DNA of 64,000 nucleotides from Lophium mytilinum (GCA_010093605.1 MU004193.1:186001-250000); one strand, 5' to 3'; positions 44,219 through 55,646 are shown, counted from the first letter of the stretch. The notes: generated by a model not told the origin, from the letters alone. Program-made: numbers and translations.

Positions 44219-45866
44219 TCACTTCCCCAACTTGAATCCACCAGGCATCAAGTCCTGGAACACACCATCCGGGTCGTATTTCTTCCTGATTTGCTTCATC
44301 TTTTGCAAACTCTTGCCTTTCCCATAAAGCGGGAAAGGCTCTTCTCCGGCAGCAGCATCATTCAGATAGATAAATGGATAGTACAGACCCACAGCCTTAG
44401 CCTTGTCTTGAAGTTCCTGGAGAACATTTTTCGCCCAGCGTGCGACTTTGTCGTCATCGGCAGCTTTGGACCATCGTGTATACAAATTCAATACTAAAGG
44501 GGGATTAGTGGTAGCTTCATAACGCTAACACGAATGGAAGGGATCATTACCAATAATGCTACCATCAGCGGGATCGAGGTCAATAGCATCCCCCCCGGCT
44601 TTCTTGGCCGCTTCAAACCAGCCCTTCGAGAGTGGCTGCATGTTGAATGCTATCTGAGCGCCGGGAACCTTTGCTAAGCTTTTCTGGACTTCGGGTACGA
44701 CGGTAGTGTTGATCAGTCTAACCGTTTCTGCGGAAGCCTTGAAACTCGTGCAGTGAAAGGCATTGCTAACAATGTTTAGTGCTTGACGTCTCAGATGTCT
44801 CGCATGGGAAAGGTAAATCTTACCGATAATTGCCACCCTGGCCAGATGCAGCGCCTTCTGCAACGAAGTCCGCAAAAGCACGTTCCTTTACAGTGCTCGC
44901 CACTGCTCCTTCAGAGAAATTTCGAAGCGATCTACCGTTCTCCGCGTCGAATCCAAGAACGATAGCAGTCCGGTTCCCAGATACCGGATCAACGTAGTAG
45001 ATGGGGCTAAGGGCGAGCTTGCCATTGTCTATGCCGCCTCCAGGTGACACCCAAGACTCAGTCGCCACCAGAGCATCCTCAACCGTAGAGGTGCCGTATT
45101 CGAATGTTCCAGCTGAAACTTTGCCTCCAGAATGCGTCTGGACGTCGAAGCGAGTGACGATACCGAAGTTACTGCCGCCGCCCTTGAGAGCCCAGAACAA
45201 ATCCGAGTTTGAAGAAGCATTAACATTCACAATCTTGCCGTTACCATTGACCAACTCATAGTTAATTACGTTGTTGGCTGCCCACCCATACTGGCCGCCG
45301 AAATAGCTTATCCCGCCCCCGAGGAGGAGTCCCGAGACACCTACAGGTGCGTAGCGGCCGCCGACAATGACACGGTTGTACGGCTGGATCCAGTTGTATA
45401 CCTCCAGCCACGAGCGGCCAGGTGTGAGGCTCGCAACTTTGAGGTCGGAGGAAATGCTCAGGCTGTTGAGCTTCGTGAGAGCGATTAGTACGCCGTCGTT
45501 TATTGAGGCTGCGCCTTTGACTGTCATATGGCCATGGCCCCGAACAGCGAACTGCGTCTTGGACTGCTTAAGGATCGGGATAGCTGCTGCGACATCCTTT
45601 GAATTTCGTGGGGTAAAGACACAGGTCGGGTGCAAGACCTCCTCTTGGGAGTAGTAGCCTGTGGGAGCTCGTTAGCACTGGTAAGTCATTGTTATAAGGG
45701 GAAAGCGCTATGTACTTGTAGTTTCTGTTTCGTATAGAGAAGAATTGGGGTAGGATATCAGTTGGGGAAATTTGGATTCCAGGCGTTCGCAGCCGTTGTC
45801 TTGATCGTGAGCCAACGAAGGAGTGACAGATAGGAGGAAAAGAAAAAGGGTTGAAAGGCCAATCAT
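44219..45866 (-). CDS. BBE-type FAD-linked oxidoreductase, secreted, terpene cluster
   Basis: Four exons (45866-45716, 45658-44824, 44765-44551, 44493-44219; introns of 57, 58 and 57 nt) give 491 residues. A signal peptide (about 1-19) is followed by the FAD-binding PCMH fold: H-P-T-C-V-F-T-P-R, V-R-G-H-G-H-M with a His able to bind flavin, G-G-R-Y-A-P-V-G-V-S-G-L-L-L-G-G-G-I-S, and G-G-G-S-N-F-G-I-V. The second covalent cysteine of bicovalent BBE enzymes (C-x-x-V-G) is replaced by A-P-V-G, so a single His link is likely. The C-terminus has the BBE domain (Y-P-F-I-Y-L-N-D, K-Y-D-P-D-G-V-F). Such oxidases dehydrogenate alcohols or close rings with O2. A secreted or vesicular step in the pathway is inferred. 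Confidence 0.9.
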
Positions 45867-47159
45867 TGTTTTAGCGATGGGAAGTTTACGTCATGGAAAT
45901 CAATGCCTAGGTTGAAGAAAGGACTGAAATCTGGTCAAAAGGAGCAAGATATGGAGAAGGAAAAGCTCGTAGAGAGAGCATGATCATATTTTCTGCCTTT
46001 GAAGGAGTGTTATATACTCAATTCTAGGAGAACAAAGAGGAACTCAAAAGGTGGCTGACGGGGAGGCCGACACAGGCTGAGTGAATAGGACCGAATGTAG
46101 AGAAGCCAAAGCCATGAAGGCTTCGTAGGATCGCCAGGATACGTACGATGTCGCGGTCCAGAGCCATACAAAGGATGAAAAGGGGGCGGAATCATGTCCG
46201 TGAGTGCTTTGTCTCTTACGGATATAGAAAGGGGCTGAAACTCGAGAGCATGATACTCAGCCTCTTCTTACAGCCGATTGCCATTCACCGGAGCGGCAGT
46301 GCTGGAGTCATACGTGGATAGTACCAACGGATGATCAATGCTGTCGCAAATTGAGTATACATGAATCGACATAGTGAAGGTATATGCCAGTTTTCGTCTC
46401 AAAAAGCTTCCGCCAGGACTGATCTCTTTTGCGAGTGCTAGTTGCCGTTGTCAAAGGATTAGGCAGGAGATTTCAATTCTCGAAAGTGCCTGCCTTTCAC
46501 TGCAATCAACACTGCTCTCATCCTTCAGGCTGTGGCGGCAGCCACACGCCGAGTGCTGAACGCCACTCGGGCAGCATTAGACGCTAGATAACATATACCA
46601 CGGATCGCGTGGTGGAATTAATGATAAGATGATAGAGTTTGAGGCCGAATAGTAAGCTTGGGGCCAGAATTTTGGGCTTCGGATTCCTCTGATTGGAGGA
46701 CAGATTATTTGGAACACTAGAAGGCGGCTCGAGTGACCAATGACTAGTTTACAAAATAGACTCATCGGCAAAGAAACGCGCTCATCCTTCCAATTCGTTG
46801 TATTCGATGTATGATATTCCTATAGACGCAGAGGGCCAAGAACCGCTAGGTCACGGACTGTCTCTAAACACCTACAGCCCCGGAGCGGCGTCAACAGTCA
46901 GACAACCACAGGACATTGGGCCCCGAGTACAGTCTCGGGTATTACTAGAAGAGGTAATACTAAGCGTGTTGACTTGTGAAGCTACTGGCGCCACCGGAGA
47001 TGAGATTTCTGACCGTGGTACAGTGCTTAGTGAGACAGTCCACGGAGCCCAGTCTGCCAGCTGACTTCCCTTTTTGTATTTATTATTGACTACAGGCGAA
47101 TGACGGGATGTTTGAAACAAAGGTCAACCAGCTACTTCGTATTCGTTTCTTCACACGAA
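45867..47159. promoter_or_regulatory. Divergent promoter region of the FAD oxidase and terpene cyclase genes
   Basis: A 1.3-kb shared upstream region. It contains a TATATAA on the minus strand at 46010-46016 for the oxidase and a GTGGC-N4-GCCAC hairpin at about 46532-46545. Short frames such as 46798-47064 have no features. CGG and CCG triplets are present but no clear inverted pair. Confidence 0.5.
46010..46016 (-). promoter_or_regulatory. TATA box of the FAD oxidase gene
   Basis: TATATAA on the minus strand, 144 nt before the ATG at 45866. Confidence 0.5.
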
Positions 47160-48343
47160 ATGACTGCCGTACAGGACCCTAGCATTTTGAACACGGACAC
47201 GGCGACGGACCTTTACCCGAGTCTCTTCACGTCGGTATGCCATCCTAACGTCAACGAGGCTGTGCGTGATGTCGACGGCTGGTTCCTCGATAACTGGAAG
47301 TTCCCGGACCAGAAATCGCGGAAGAAGTTCGTCGCCGCTGGCTTCTCGCGTGTAACGTGTTTGTATTTTCCAAAGGCGCTCGAATCACGCATACGATCGG
47401 CATGCAAGCTGCTTACCATCCTGTTCTTGGTTGATGGTGAGTGAAAACATCCTTGAAGCGGTTTGAAAGAATGAACATTCACATCAGCAGATCAACTCGA
47501 GTATATGTCGCTCCAAGACGGCAAGGACTACAATGAGAGTTTGATGCCGTTTTGCACAGGTAACGTCCAGCCAAACCAAGACGACCCTGTGCAGTGGATG
47601 ATGTATGAAATCTGGGAGGAGATGCGGGCGCTGGATAGGCAGCTCGCTGAGGACGTGGTGCAACCTGTCTTTCTCTTCATGCGTGCCCAGACGTCCAAAG
47701 AGAGGTTGTCGATCACGAGGCTGCATCAGTATTTCCAGTACCGGCAAGGAGATGTAGGTCAGGCGTAAGTCCCCACGCTGTCGAGATGGCTGAAGTTGAG
47801 CTAATGACCCATAGATTATTGGCCGCCCTTATGCGCTTCTCATATGACTTGCACCTCTCGCGAATGGAGGTCGACTTCGTGGCAGACATTGAGAAGAACT
47901 GTGGAAAGCACATCTCGCTCGTGAACGACATCTACAGCTACGAGAAAGAGAAGCTCATCTCCGAGCAAGAAACATCGGAAGGGGCAATACTTTGCAATGC
48001 CGTTCAGATCTTGGCTGACCAAGTGCAAGTGTCGATCGAAGTTAGCAAGAATCTCCTTTGGGTCATGGTAAGAGAGTATGAGTTTGTTCACAGGGATCTT
48101 GTCGACGGGAAGAACGCTCTCTTCCCTGGCTTGGTTCTGAAAGGCGATTTGCGGCACTATGTGGATGGGCTGCAGTATCAGATGAGCGGGAATGAGCTAT
48201 GGAGCAAGACGACGAATCGATACCGGCAGGCGGCAGCGGATTTGAAAACGCAGAAGAAAGGTACCGACATCCCTGGCTCCAATGGGACGAGGCCCTCGGA
48301 GGCTGAGGTGCATAGGCTAGAAAATGGCGATTCACTAATTTAA
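47160..48343 (+). CDS. Sesquiterpene cyclase, aristolochene-synthase-like
   Basis: Three exons (47160-47436, 47491-47764, 47815-48343; introns of 54 and 50 nt) give 359 residues, close to the usual length for fungal aristolochene synthases. The aspartate-rich motif D-D-Q-L-E and the NSE triad N-D-I-Y-S-Y-E-K-E are both intact, as needed to bind three Mg2+ and ionise farnesyl diphosphate. The surrounding blocks (D-G-K-D-Y-N-E, F-M-R-A-Q-T, L-M-R-F-S, G-L-Q-Y-Q-M-S-G-N-E-L-W-S-K-T-T) are the ones shared by aristolochene synthases. The phase-1 intron falls inside the second Asp codon of D-D. The enzyme should be cytosolic and make a bicyclic, probably eremophilane-type, hydrocarbon; the exact product cannot be read from sequence. 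The ATG at 47160 is preferred over an upstream TTG/ATG frame at 47100 because it starts the conserved region. Confidence 0.9.
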
Positions 48344-49123
48344 GTGAAGTTGATCAATATCTCAAGACTAGAAATGCAGTAGATACGTATCCTCATCATT
48401 GCAGTATGGCATACACGATCTACGCTCAGTTTCTGGCTTCGCTGCTTTCTATATCACTGTGTATTCTTATCTCTTCCTCATAGCTTGGAATATGCTATGG
48501 TCTAGTTAGTATGGTCCTTTGATGGCTTGGGAAGGTGTCAAAGATGGAAGCACGTACTTTAGACTTCGAAATGTTATATGCCAAAGTCCAGGGCTACTTC
48601 TTACCTATTATGCTTCCTCCATGTTAGTCAAGCCTGCAGATGCCATTGCTGAGACAAAGAAACAGGACCCTCTGTGAAAACCGGATGCATGATCATTACC
48701 AGTCCCAACATCCGTCCAGAATTGGATGTGCCCTCGCTTGCACATTGGGAAGGAGTTCAATGTAGTTGAATGGGAAACTAAATCCTGCTTAATAACAGCG
48801 ATGAAGTAAATTAAGCAAAGAGATTGATACTGAACAGGAGACGAGGTATTGAAGCTTCAGACGGATACTAATAAGCTCTCTTCGACGTCGGTCAGATATC
48901 ACGGGCTATTAACTAACACAAGAGGTCTTCGATGCTTTTGAAAGGCGTCACGAGATGTAAACTACCTATCTTGTTAAGAGAGTAAACATTTAAGCTCGTG
49001 AGACCCTGTAGAATTCATGCTAGCTGATCGCTGCCATTGTGCAGCTTTCATTCATCTCCTCATGAAGTCAAACGCCCACACTCCGTTCGAACCCCGGGAA
49101 TGTGCCGGCCAGGATGAACTCCT
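48344..49123. other. Convergent 3' region, no gene seen
   Basis: AT-rich spacer between the ends of the cyclase (plus) and the second SDR (minus). Confidence 0.5.
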
Positions 49124-50271
49124 TCAATGGCCGAACTTCTCGCCGACGAGCTTCTCGCTCACAGCCCAGAGCTTGAGCACTTCGTCCTTGTCGGTTGCGT
49201 ACGGAAGCGGTTCGATGATATTGCATTCCTTGAGGAACGCGGGGCTCTTAGCCTTAAGGCTCGGATCAAGGGCAGCCATCAATGCCGTTGCGACAGACTG
49301 TTGCATGGAGACCGGCACAGTCGGAGGGATTTCCTTACCTTCCGCTGCGAACTTCGCCGTTCGCGAGCCAGAGAGCTTGAAACCCTCACCGAGGAACTCT
49401 GGGTCGACGACGCTGTTGGCGAGAAGCTGACTCTCGGTAGCCACTACAAGACTAGTTAGTAATGTAAGTGAATCATCTTCGAAACAAGCTTACTTCCGGG
49501 GTCCGTAACGAAGCTGGAGAATTTGTCGCCGTAGCGAGCAGCGAGCCCATACGTGAAAAGAACGTTAGCGGTCTTAGAACGGCCATACGCAACCCAGGCT
49601 GCATAGTCCTTCCCATCCTAATCAAGGAGTTAATTCCTTCCAATGGGTTCGGAATGGGGTTCACACGGGGTACGTACATTGAAGTTCGGATCCTCGGTAT
49701 TCACTTCTGCAAGCGTGTACGCCATGCTGCTCACGTTGATCACCACCCCATTGACTTTAGCCAGATTGTCGACAAGCAAATTCGTGAGAAGGAAATGCCC
49801 AAGGTGATTCGCAGCAAAGTGAATCTCCACGCCGTCCTTGCTCAGGCCGAATTGCTGCCGCGCCATGACCCCGGCGTTGTTGATGAGTACGTCAATGCCC
49901 TGGACCGCGGCTTTGATTTTCTCCGCTGCAGCGCGCACAGATGTGTTCTCAAGCAGGTCCAATTCGACGAAGGTGAGCTTGACGTTGGGATTGATAGCCT
50001 GAATCTTTTTCATCACGGGCGTGATTTTGGCCTCATTGCGGCCAGCGAGAATGAAGTGAGCGGGCTCTACAGCGGCAAGCGTGGTGAGAAGCTCTGCACC
50101 AATACCTCCATCACTGGGTCCGGTGACGAGAACTGCGATACTGTTAGGGAAACAATAGAGGGAGGAGCGGGCCAAGGCTAGTTTGGTGAACTTACACGTC
50201 TTGCCTTTTGCATTTCCACCGTACTCGGCGATGATATCCTTGCCGGTTGTCTCGATGTTGTGGACGGCCAT
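49124..50271 (-). CDS. Short-chain dehydrogenase/reductase (SDR-B), WWOX/retinol-dehydrogenase-like
   Basis: Four exons (50271-50196, 50132-49678, 49617-49494, 49443-49124; introns of 63, 60 and 50 nt) give 324 residues. The cofactor motif appears as V-T-G-P-S-D-G-G-I-G, with Pro and Ser replacing the usual residues of T-G-x-x-x-G-x-G. L-I-N-N-A-G-V-M and H-F-A-A-N-H-L-G-H-F are the N-N-A-G and substrate-loop blocks, and V-S-S and Y-G-R-S-K supply the catalytic Ser, Tyr and Lys. The first intron lies just before the glycine motif; two acceptor choices exist and I used the one giving a GTAAGT donor. It resembles the reductases next to aristolochene synthase in PR-toxin-type clusters, but orthology is untested. 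Confidence 0.87.
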
Positions 50272-50813
50272 GATGAGGCGATGTGATTGTTGGATTGGGT
50301 GTGAGAGTTGAAGAGGGAATGGGGAGTGGAGCAGAGGTTGATGTGTTCAGGGCAAGATGTAGCCACGGTTTTGAAGAAACGGCAACTCGATCCACCAGCT
50401 TGCAGGTTTGTGAATGCGAAGGTTGTGCAACCCCGGACCAAAATAGAATGAATATCTTGGAGTGTTTTGAAACGGGAGAGAAGGCATAGCTAAGCTGTGG
50501 GAAGGCACGATCGACTGCTCCGCACTTCGTCCGCCGAGCGTTGTTCCGGCTGGGCGGCACCAAAGAAAGACGGTTACACGGTTACAAATGAAATACACAG
50601 GAGCAAGCAAGCACGGCCGTATTAAGTCGTGCAAAGAAGTAAAGTCTGACTCTGACCGTAACTAGCAATATCCGACCACATCTAGCCTCATACCACTTGT
50701 GCCGACGTGCAGCTATCAAGCATCCACAGCCTCACTCTGCAGGCCCACACTTCCACTTCTCACTCAATCAAAAGTCAAAGCGGGCCATAGCACGCTCGAA
50801 TGATCATATCGAT
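50272..50813. promoter_or_regulatory. Upstream region of SDR-B
   Basis: A 542-nt gap that also carries the 3' end of the regulator gene. No gene is seen; open frames here are antisense or overlapping with no motif. Confidence 0.4.
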
Positions 50814-52210
50814 TCAGCCAGACAAGCTCAGCTCATGCATCTGCATCTGCACTCTCCTTTCCAGCTGCACTCCCATGGCCATGTGCGACTTCAGTCCTAG
50901 CGACGCGCATCGTTCAGAAAGCTGCCCAAGAAACCCTTTCCATTTTGCAAGTTGCATAGTTGCGAGGCTCGTGAAAACACACATTTCTTCTTCAGAAGTA
51001 ACGTCGTATTCGCCGAGAGACATCGATGGACCTGCTCCGTGCGTTGGGGAGACGTCTTGGGCATTGTACATCGGGTAGGGCGCTGTTTTCGAGACTGGCA
51101 CTTGCTGAAAGCTTTCCGGATAGCTCAGCCCAGTCAAGTGGCCATGCAAAGATTTCCCCTCTTGCAATATCTTTGCTAGCACTACGTACGAGTCCACCGC
51201 TTTCTGGCATATCTGGATCAACAGCATAAGAAATCTAGGTATTTTGCTGCACTCAGAGCATCCGAGTAGCGTAGCGCAGGTTAACAGACATCGTCGTTTG
51301 AATCCTAGTCTCTGGCTTGTGGATTGTGTTCCTGTATCATGCCCATCCACCGCTAGCTCTTCAAGAAGAGTTAGCGCGGTTGAAACACAGCTGCAAGAGA
51401 GTAGGACTCCATTTAAATTCGATGCCGATGCTGATGGTTTGAGCAGGTTCATTGATTCCAAAGCCGTGAGCTGCTCTGGTTGAGCACGCGAGTGCAGCTG
51501 TGGATAGAAGAAACAAGGCTTTGGAGGCATTGGACTTGGCAGCGGCGTTAGATTGTAAGAGACATCCATGAAAAATGGTTGCTCTGAATGGTTGAGCTGA
51601 TCCGGCAACCTATCGTGAAAGGAAAACAAGTAGTCCATGTCATTCATTCCAATCAACGTCCCCTCATTGTCTTCTAGTGCCGCATTTACGTGGAAGCCCT
51701 CAAGGAAGGATGACGACGAGACATCGATGTCCGCAGGCGTTGTAGCAGGCCCTATCTGCCCAAAGTCTGGGATGATGCCTCGCAGGTCCAGCTCCATGGG
51801 GGTATCTGAGCCATGTTGTCGCGGTCTTGATATAGTGGAGTTGGGCGATACCGGCCCTTCTTGTGGATTCGTAGACTGTGTGGAGGCTGGCGGGGATGGG
51901 AGCGCATTGATGATGTTATTTGGCACAGACTCGGAGCTCTTTGAAGAATTCGCTCTCCGTCGTACGGTAGGTGCTGTATATTCGCATTCTGCCTGCTGAA
52001 GGCGGCAGCGCCGACATTCCGGAAGCTCCCCGGAGCACCTGAGCTACATTTGAACTCCGTTGGTCAAATCGTCATATGAAGAAGTCTTTGTAAACCGAGC
52101 GGAAGACGAACCTTCTTGGAGCGACAGAAATTACATGCGGAGAAGTTGGGCGTTGAGCCAGCCCTTTCCACTGATAGAGAATCATGGCGGCTGCGAAAGG
52201 TGGCGAACAT
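50814..52210 (-). CDS. AflR-type Zn2Cys6 regulator, probable cluster activator
   Basis: Two exons (52210-52112 and 52043-50814; 68-nt intron, donor GTTCGT, acceptor GTAG) give 442 residues. The intron cuts the zinc cluster, which reads C-N-F-C-R-S-K-K, L-R-C, E-C-R-R-C and E-C once joined, giving C-x2-C-x6-C. Pro/Ser-rich sequence follows. The C-terminal half has the Cys-rich helical pattern of the aflatoxin regulatory protein domain (L-L-S-C-S-C-V-S-T-A-L, C-L-L-T-C-A-T-L-L-G-C-S-E-C). Cluster-specific activators of this type bind CGG-type sites in the promoters of their own cluster. Position between SDR-B and P450-C supports this role. The donor is unusual, so the first exon needs transcript support. 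Confidence 0.82.
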
Positions 52211-53578
52211 AATGGGTTCTTCGAATGCTCTCGAATATCGTCTGTAAGTTTGACATTATCGAGATGATTTGAGAACCCCCACTTAGCGTCCGTTTCACAC
52301 ACTACCGCAGTGCCTCTCTCAAGTTCTATTTAGTGCTTAGTTCCGGACACTGCCGAATCGTACAGAGTACGCACTCGGGGTCAAGGCTTAGTAGGTGTCT
52401 CAAGTCAGATAACGGCCCTGTAGCCTAATTGGAAAGGACTCCATATCTTCCTGCTGCGGATATTTAATTTAGATCGCCGGCAACAGCACTCCGATTAGGG
52501 CGTTCAAGGGCTGTTTTCTAGGATTCCCGCTGCTTAAACAAATAGATGTGCTTTGAGCTGAATTATTATTCCGAAACGGTTTTTCCATGTACATCATGTT
52601 GAGAATGGTGATGTATGATCCCTGAAAAAAGGTGTGGTAAGGTACCAAACGGATGAACTAGCCTCCTAGGGCTTACGATTAGACAAGATTCAGCCCTACT
52701 CTTTCCCTGGTCTTTAGTCTTACCAAATCATGCCCCACACACAAGTGGTCTGATCAGAAGCCCTACCGCCGAACTTGCTACGCAGAGTAGCGTCACGGGT
52801 ACGACGCTACTAGGCATAGCGCAATTTGAAGAAGGATACTGATAAAGGATCGCCAGATCTGCTAGAACGTGCACCTCGCTAATCCCTCTGATCGCTGTTT
52901 TTTCCAATTGTAGAAGGCTGTAATGAAGAAAGAATGACTGCGTGCCACATACTTAGGCCCTTTCGGATCCGATGCTGCTATGCGGCAACGTAACTCCCTG
53001 TCGGATCCGATGCTGCTGTGTGGCAACGTAACTGCGTCTGATTGCGATTTAGGCTCCGGACTTACCATATCCTGTTCCACTGCTTAATCTCGTACTACTT
53101 TCTCTGGCTCACAATGTGTACTTTTGCCATTGTCTAGCATCTGGGATACAACGTGGCTCGTCCTTCACCCTATGAATTATCAAATGCTTTACTGAGGCCT
53201 AGAGGCTGAGCAGACTGGACGACTACTGGATGTTGAGCTGTACGGAAGCGAGGAGTAGGTCATTCTATTAGTCTTGCTGCTTGTTCGCCCACGGCTCTGT
53301 CGTCCAGCTTTCGTCCGGAGGTGTTACAAGCGCGGCTCTCTCCAGAGTCCACGTGGTCTGTAGTTTCATAGGCCTCGCTACTGTTTTGGCCTCAAAGAAG
53401 CTCTCAGGCATGTGACTTTTCCGGCATACCGGGTCGATGTTCTAGCTCCGACTCCACTCCTCTAAGCTCGTAGGGCGAAGTCAGCCTTCAACTACCTGTA
53501 GTATACTGTGCGACCTCTCTACCTTGAGACGACTCTAAGCTCAATCCAGTATATCCCGAATCTCCGTGCCAGCGATAG
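52211..53578. promoter_or_regulatory. Divergent promoter region of the regulator and P450-C genes
   Basis: A 1.37-kb region with a duplicated 38-nt unit carrying TCGGATCCGA palindromes (listed separately). A tRNA-like stretch at 52414-52501 was considered and rejected. No gene is seen. Confidence 0.5.
52963..53038 (+). repeat. 38-nt direct repeat with TCGGATCCGA palindrome in each copy
   Basis: Copies start at 52963 and 53001. Each has TCGGATCCGATGCTGCT and GGCAACGTAACT, and they differ at a few positions. The 10-bp palindrome contains CGG-N2-CCG. It lies between two cluster genes, so it could be a regulator site. Confidence 0.8.
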
Positions 53579-55646
53579 ATGAGTGAGATCGAAAAGAAAC
53601 AACCTAGCGACATCTCATCACCGCCTTTGAAACATCCAGCCTTCAAAATGACGGCGCAGGCAGACTTGGAGAGTGTCATCACATTCTGGAATGCGCTGAC
53701 GACGAATGAATTATGCAGCATCCTTCTGCTCTTCGTAGCTACCTTAGTGAGTCGAACACAATTGATGCCATCAACATTGATGTTTACGGGCCCTCTAGCT
53801 TTTCTTTTACACTAGTATCAATGTGATCTATAACTTATACTTCCACCCTCTACGCCAATTCCCGGGCCCGTTTCTCGCCCGATCGTCACTGGTACGCCTC
53901 AATCTCCATGTCCTTCAGCAATTTCATAGTGTACTATCCTTATAAACCAGGTATGGCGAATTTTCCACTCAACTGGCGGTCGGTTCCATCGCGCAATCGA
54001 CGAGCAGCACATACGCTACGGTAAACATCCAGCTCCCGGCTTCCCCATGAGCCCACGATCTGCCTCTCATCACATGCATCAGGTCCCGTCTTCCGTGTAT
54101 CACCCAACGAACTCTCCTTCGCTTCCGTCAACTCCTGGAAAGCCATCTACGGCCACCAGCCAGCCGGCAAGCCCGTTCCCCCGAAAGCAGAATTCTACGA
54201 CATATACGGCTCCGCGTATAAGACCGGGTGCATCGGTAGCGAGAGGAATCCGCAGCGACATAGCCGCATGAAGAAAAACCTCACAGCCGCATTTTCCACT
54301 CGAGCATTAACGGAGCAAGAAGGCATCATCTCCGGATGCGTAGACCGGTTCGTTGAGAAGATCGGGACTACGAAAGGGGCGCGAAGCGAAGGACTGAATA
54401 TGGTGAAATGGTTTGAGATGATTGCTTTTGATATTCTTGGGCAGATGGCTTTTGGGGAATCGTTCCACGCGGTGGATTCGGGTATGCGCGCAACGACTCA
54501 TCGTTTGCTAGTTCTTTGCTTACTGCGAGACTGTCGAATGCAGGTAAACCACACTTCTGGTCTGAACTCATTGTCAAACATCTGTTCTTCATCACGGTCA
54601 TGGATAATATGCGGCGTTACCCGTTTCTGGTTGCCCTGGGAAAGCGCATATGGCCCTGGGCAACTGTGGCTGTGATGAAGAAGCACTCCGAGTATACTCG
54701 AGCTCAAGTAGCGCGGTGAGTGACGTACAGTTCCCCTCTATGGTCACAAATCATAACGCCAACCAGTCGAATGAACAAAAAGACCACTCGCAAAGACTTC
54801 CTCTCAAGCATCGTCGACAAAGTCGAGTCCGGGGACATAGACACCGAGGAACTCAACGCCCACGCCTCAACACTCGTGTAAGTCCAGTTCAATCCCCTCC
54901 TGTACTCCAGCAGCTCAGATCCCGCGAAAACAGAATCGCTGGCGGCGAAACCGTCGCCACCTTCCTCGCGGCCGTCACATACTACCTCCTGAAAAACCCC
55001 CATGCGTACCAGAAGCTTCAAGACGAAGTCCGCTCAGCCTTCAACTCCTACGACGACATCAACGCCACTTCGGCGCAGAGACTCCCGTACCTGCAAGCAG
55101 TCATCTCAGAGGGCTTGCGCATCTACCCGCCGGGCTCGCAGGGCTTCCCACGCGTCTCGCCTGGACTTGAGGTGGATGGCTTTTGGGTGCCGAAAGGGGT
55201 ATGTTCGCGTCTGACCCAGGATGGTTGTGGTTGTCACTAAGTGCGAGTCTAGGCCGAGATGTATACCAGCGCGTGGACAGTCACCCACGACGCGAAGTAC
55301 TTTCATGATCCCATGAGTTTCAAGCCAGAGCGCTGGATTGATCCGGAATGTACCGATGCGAAGGAGGCTAGTCAGCCGTTCTCGTTGGGGACGCGGGGGT
55401 GTTTGGGGAGGAAGTGAGTAGTTCTTGTAGTTTTGGGTAGGGCAGAGATGGTTATGTTGCGTACTGACAGTTTCATGCAGTTTCGCGTACGCTGAAATCA
55501 ATCTCATACTGGCGAAAATGCACTGGAGGTTTGATCTCGAGATGGTGAATGAGGAGCTGGATTGGGAGGGACAGAGTTATTTATATGTCATGTGGTCTAA
55601 GCCGAGCATGTACGTGCGTCTCTTGCCTCGGGCGAGCAGGAGTTGA
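53579..55646 (+). CDS. Cytochrome P450 (P450-C), paralogue of P450-B
   Basis: Nine exons (53579-53746, 53799-53891, 53951-54020, 54083-54481, 54544-54715, 54767-54877, 54934-55198, 55253-55413, 55481-55646; introns of 51-67 nt) give 534 residues, or 511 from the internal ATG at 53648 that starts just before the anchor. Key elements: anchor L-C-S-I-L-L-L-F-V-A-T-L, Y-F-H-P-L-R-Q-F-P-G-P, V-S-P-N-E-L-S-F, I-helix A-G-G-E-T-V, K-helix E-G-L-R, P-E-R-W and heme loop F-S-L-G-T-R-G-C-L-G-R. It belongs to the same CYP65-type group as P450-B, with two extra introns. It is the right-most cluster gene and presumably hydroxylates the sesquiterpene. All catalytic residues are intact. Confidence 0.87.

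Noticed and set aside
52414-52501. tRNA-like stretch with GCCCT/AGGGC ends and an A-box-like TAGCCTAATTGG
   Set aside because: No B box or T-arm, and the inner stems do not fold as a tRNA; probably chance.
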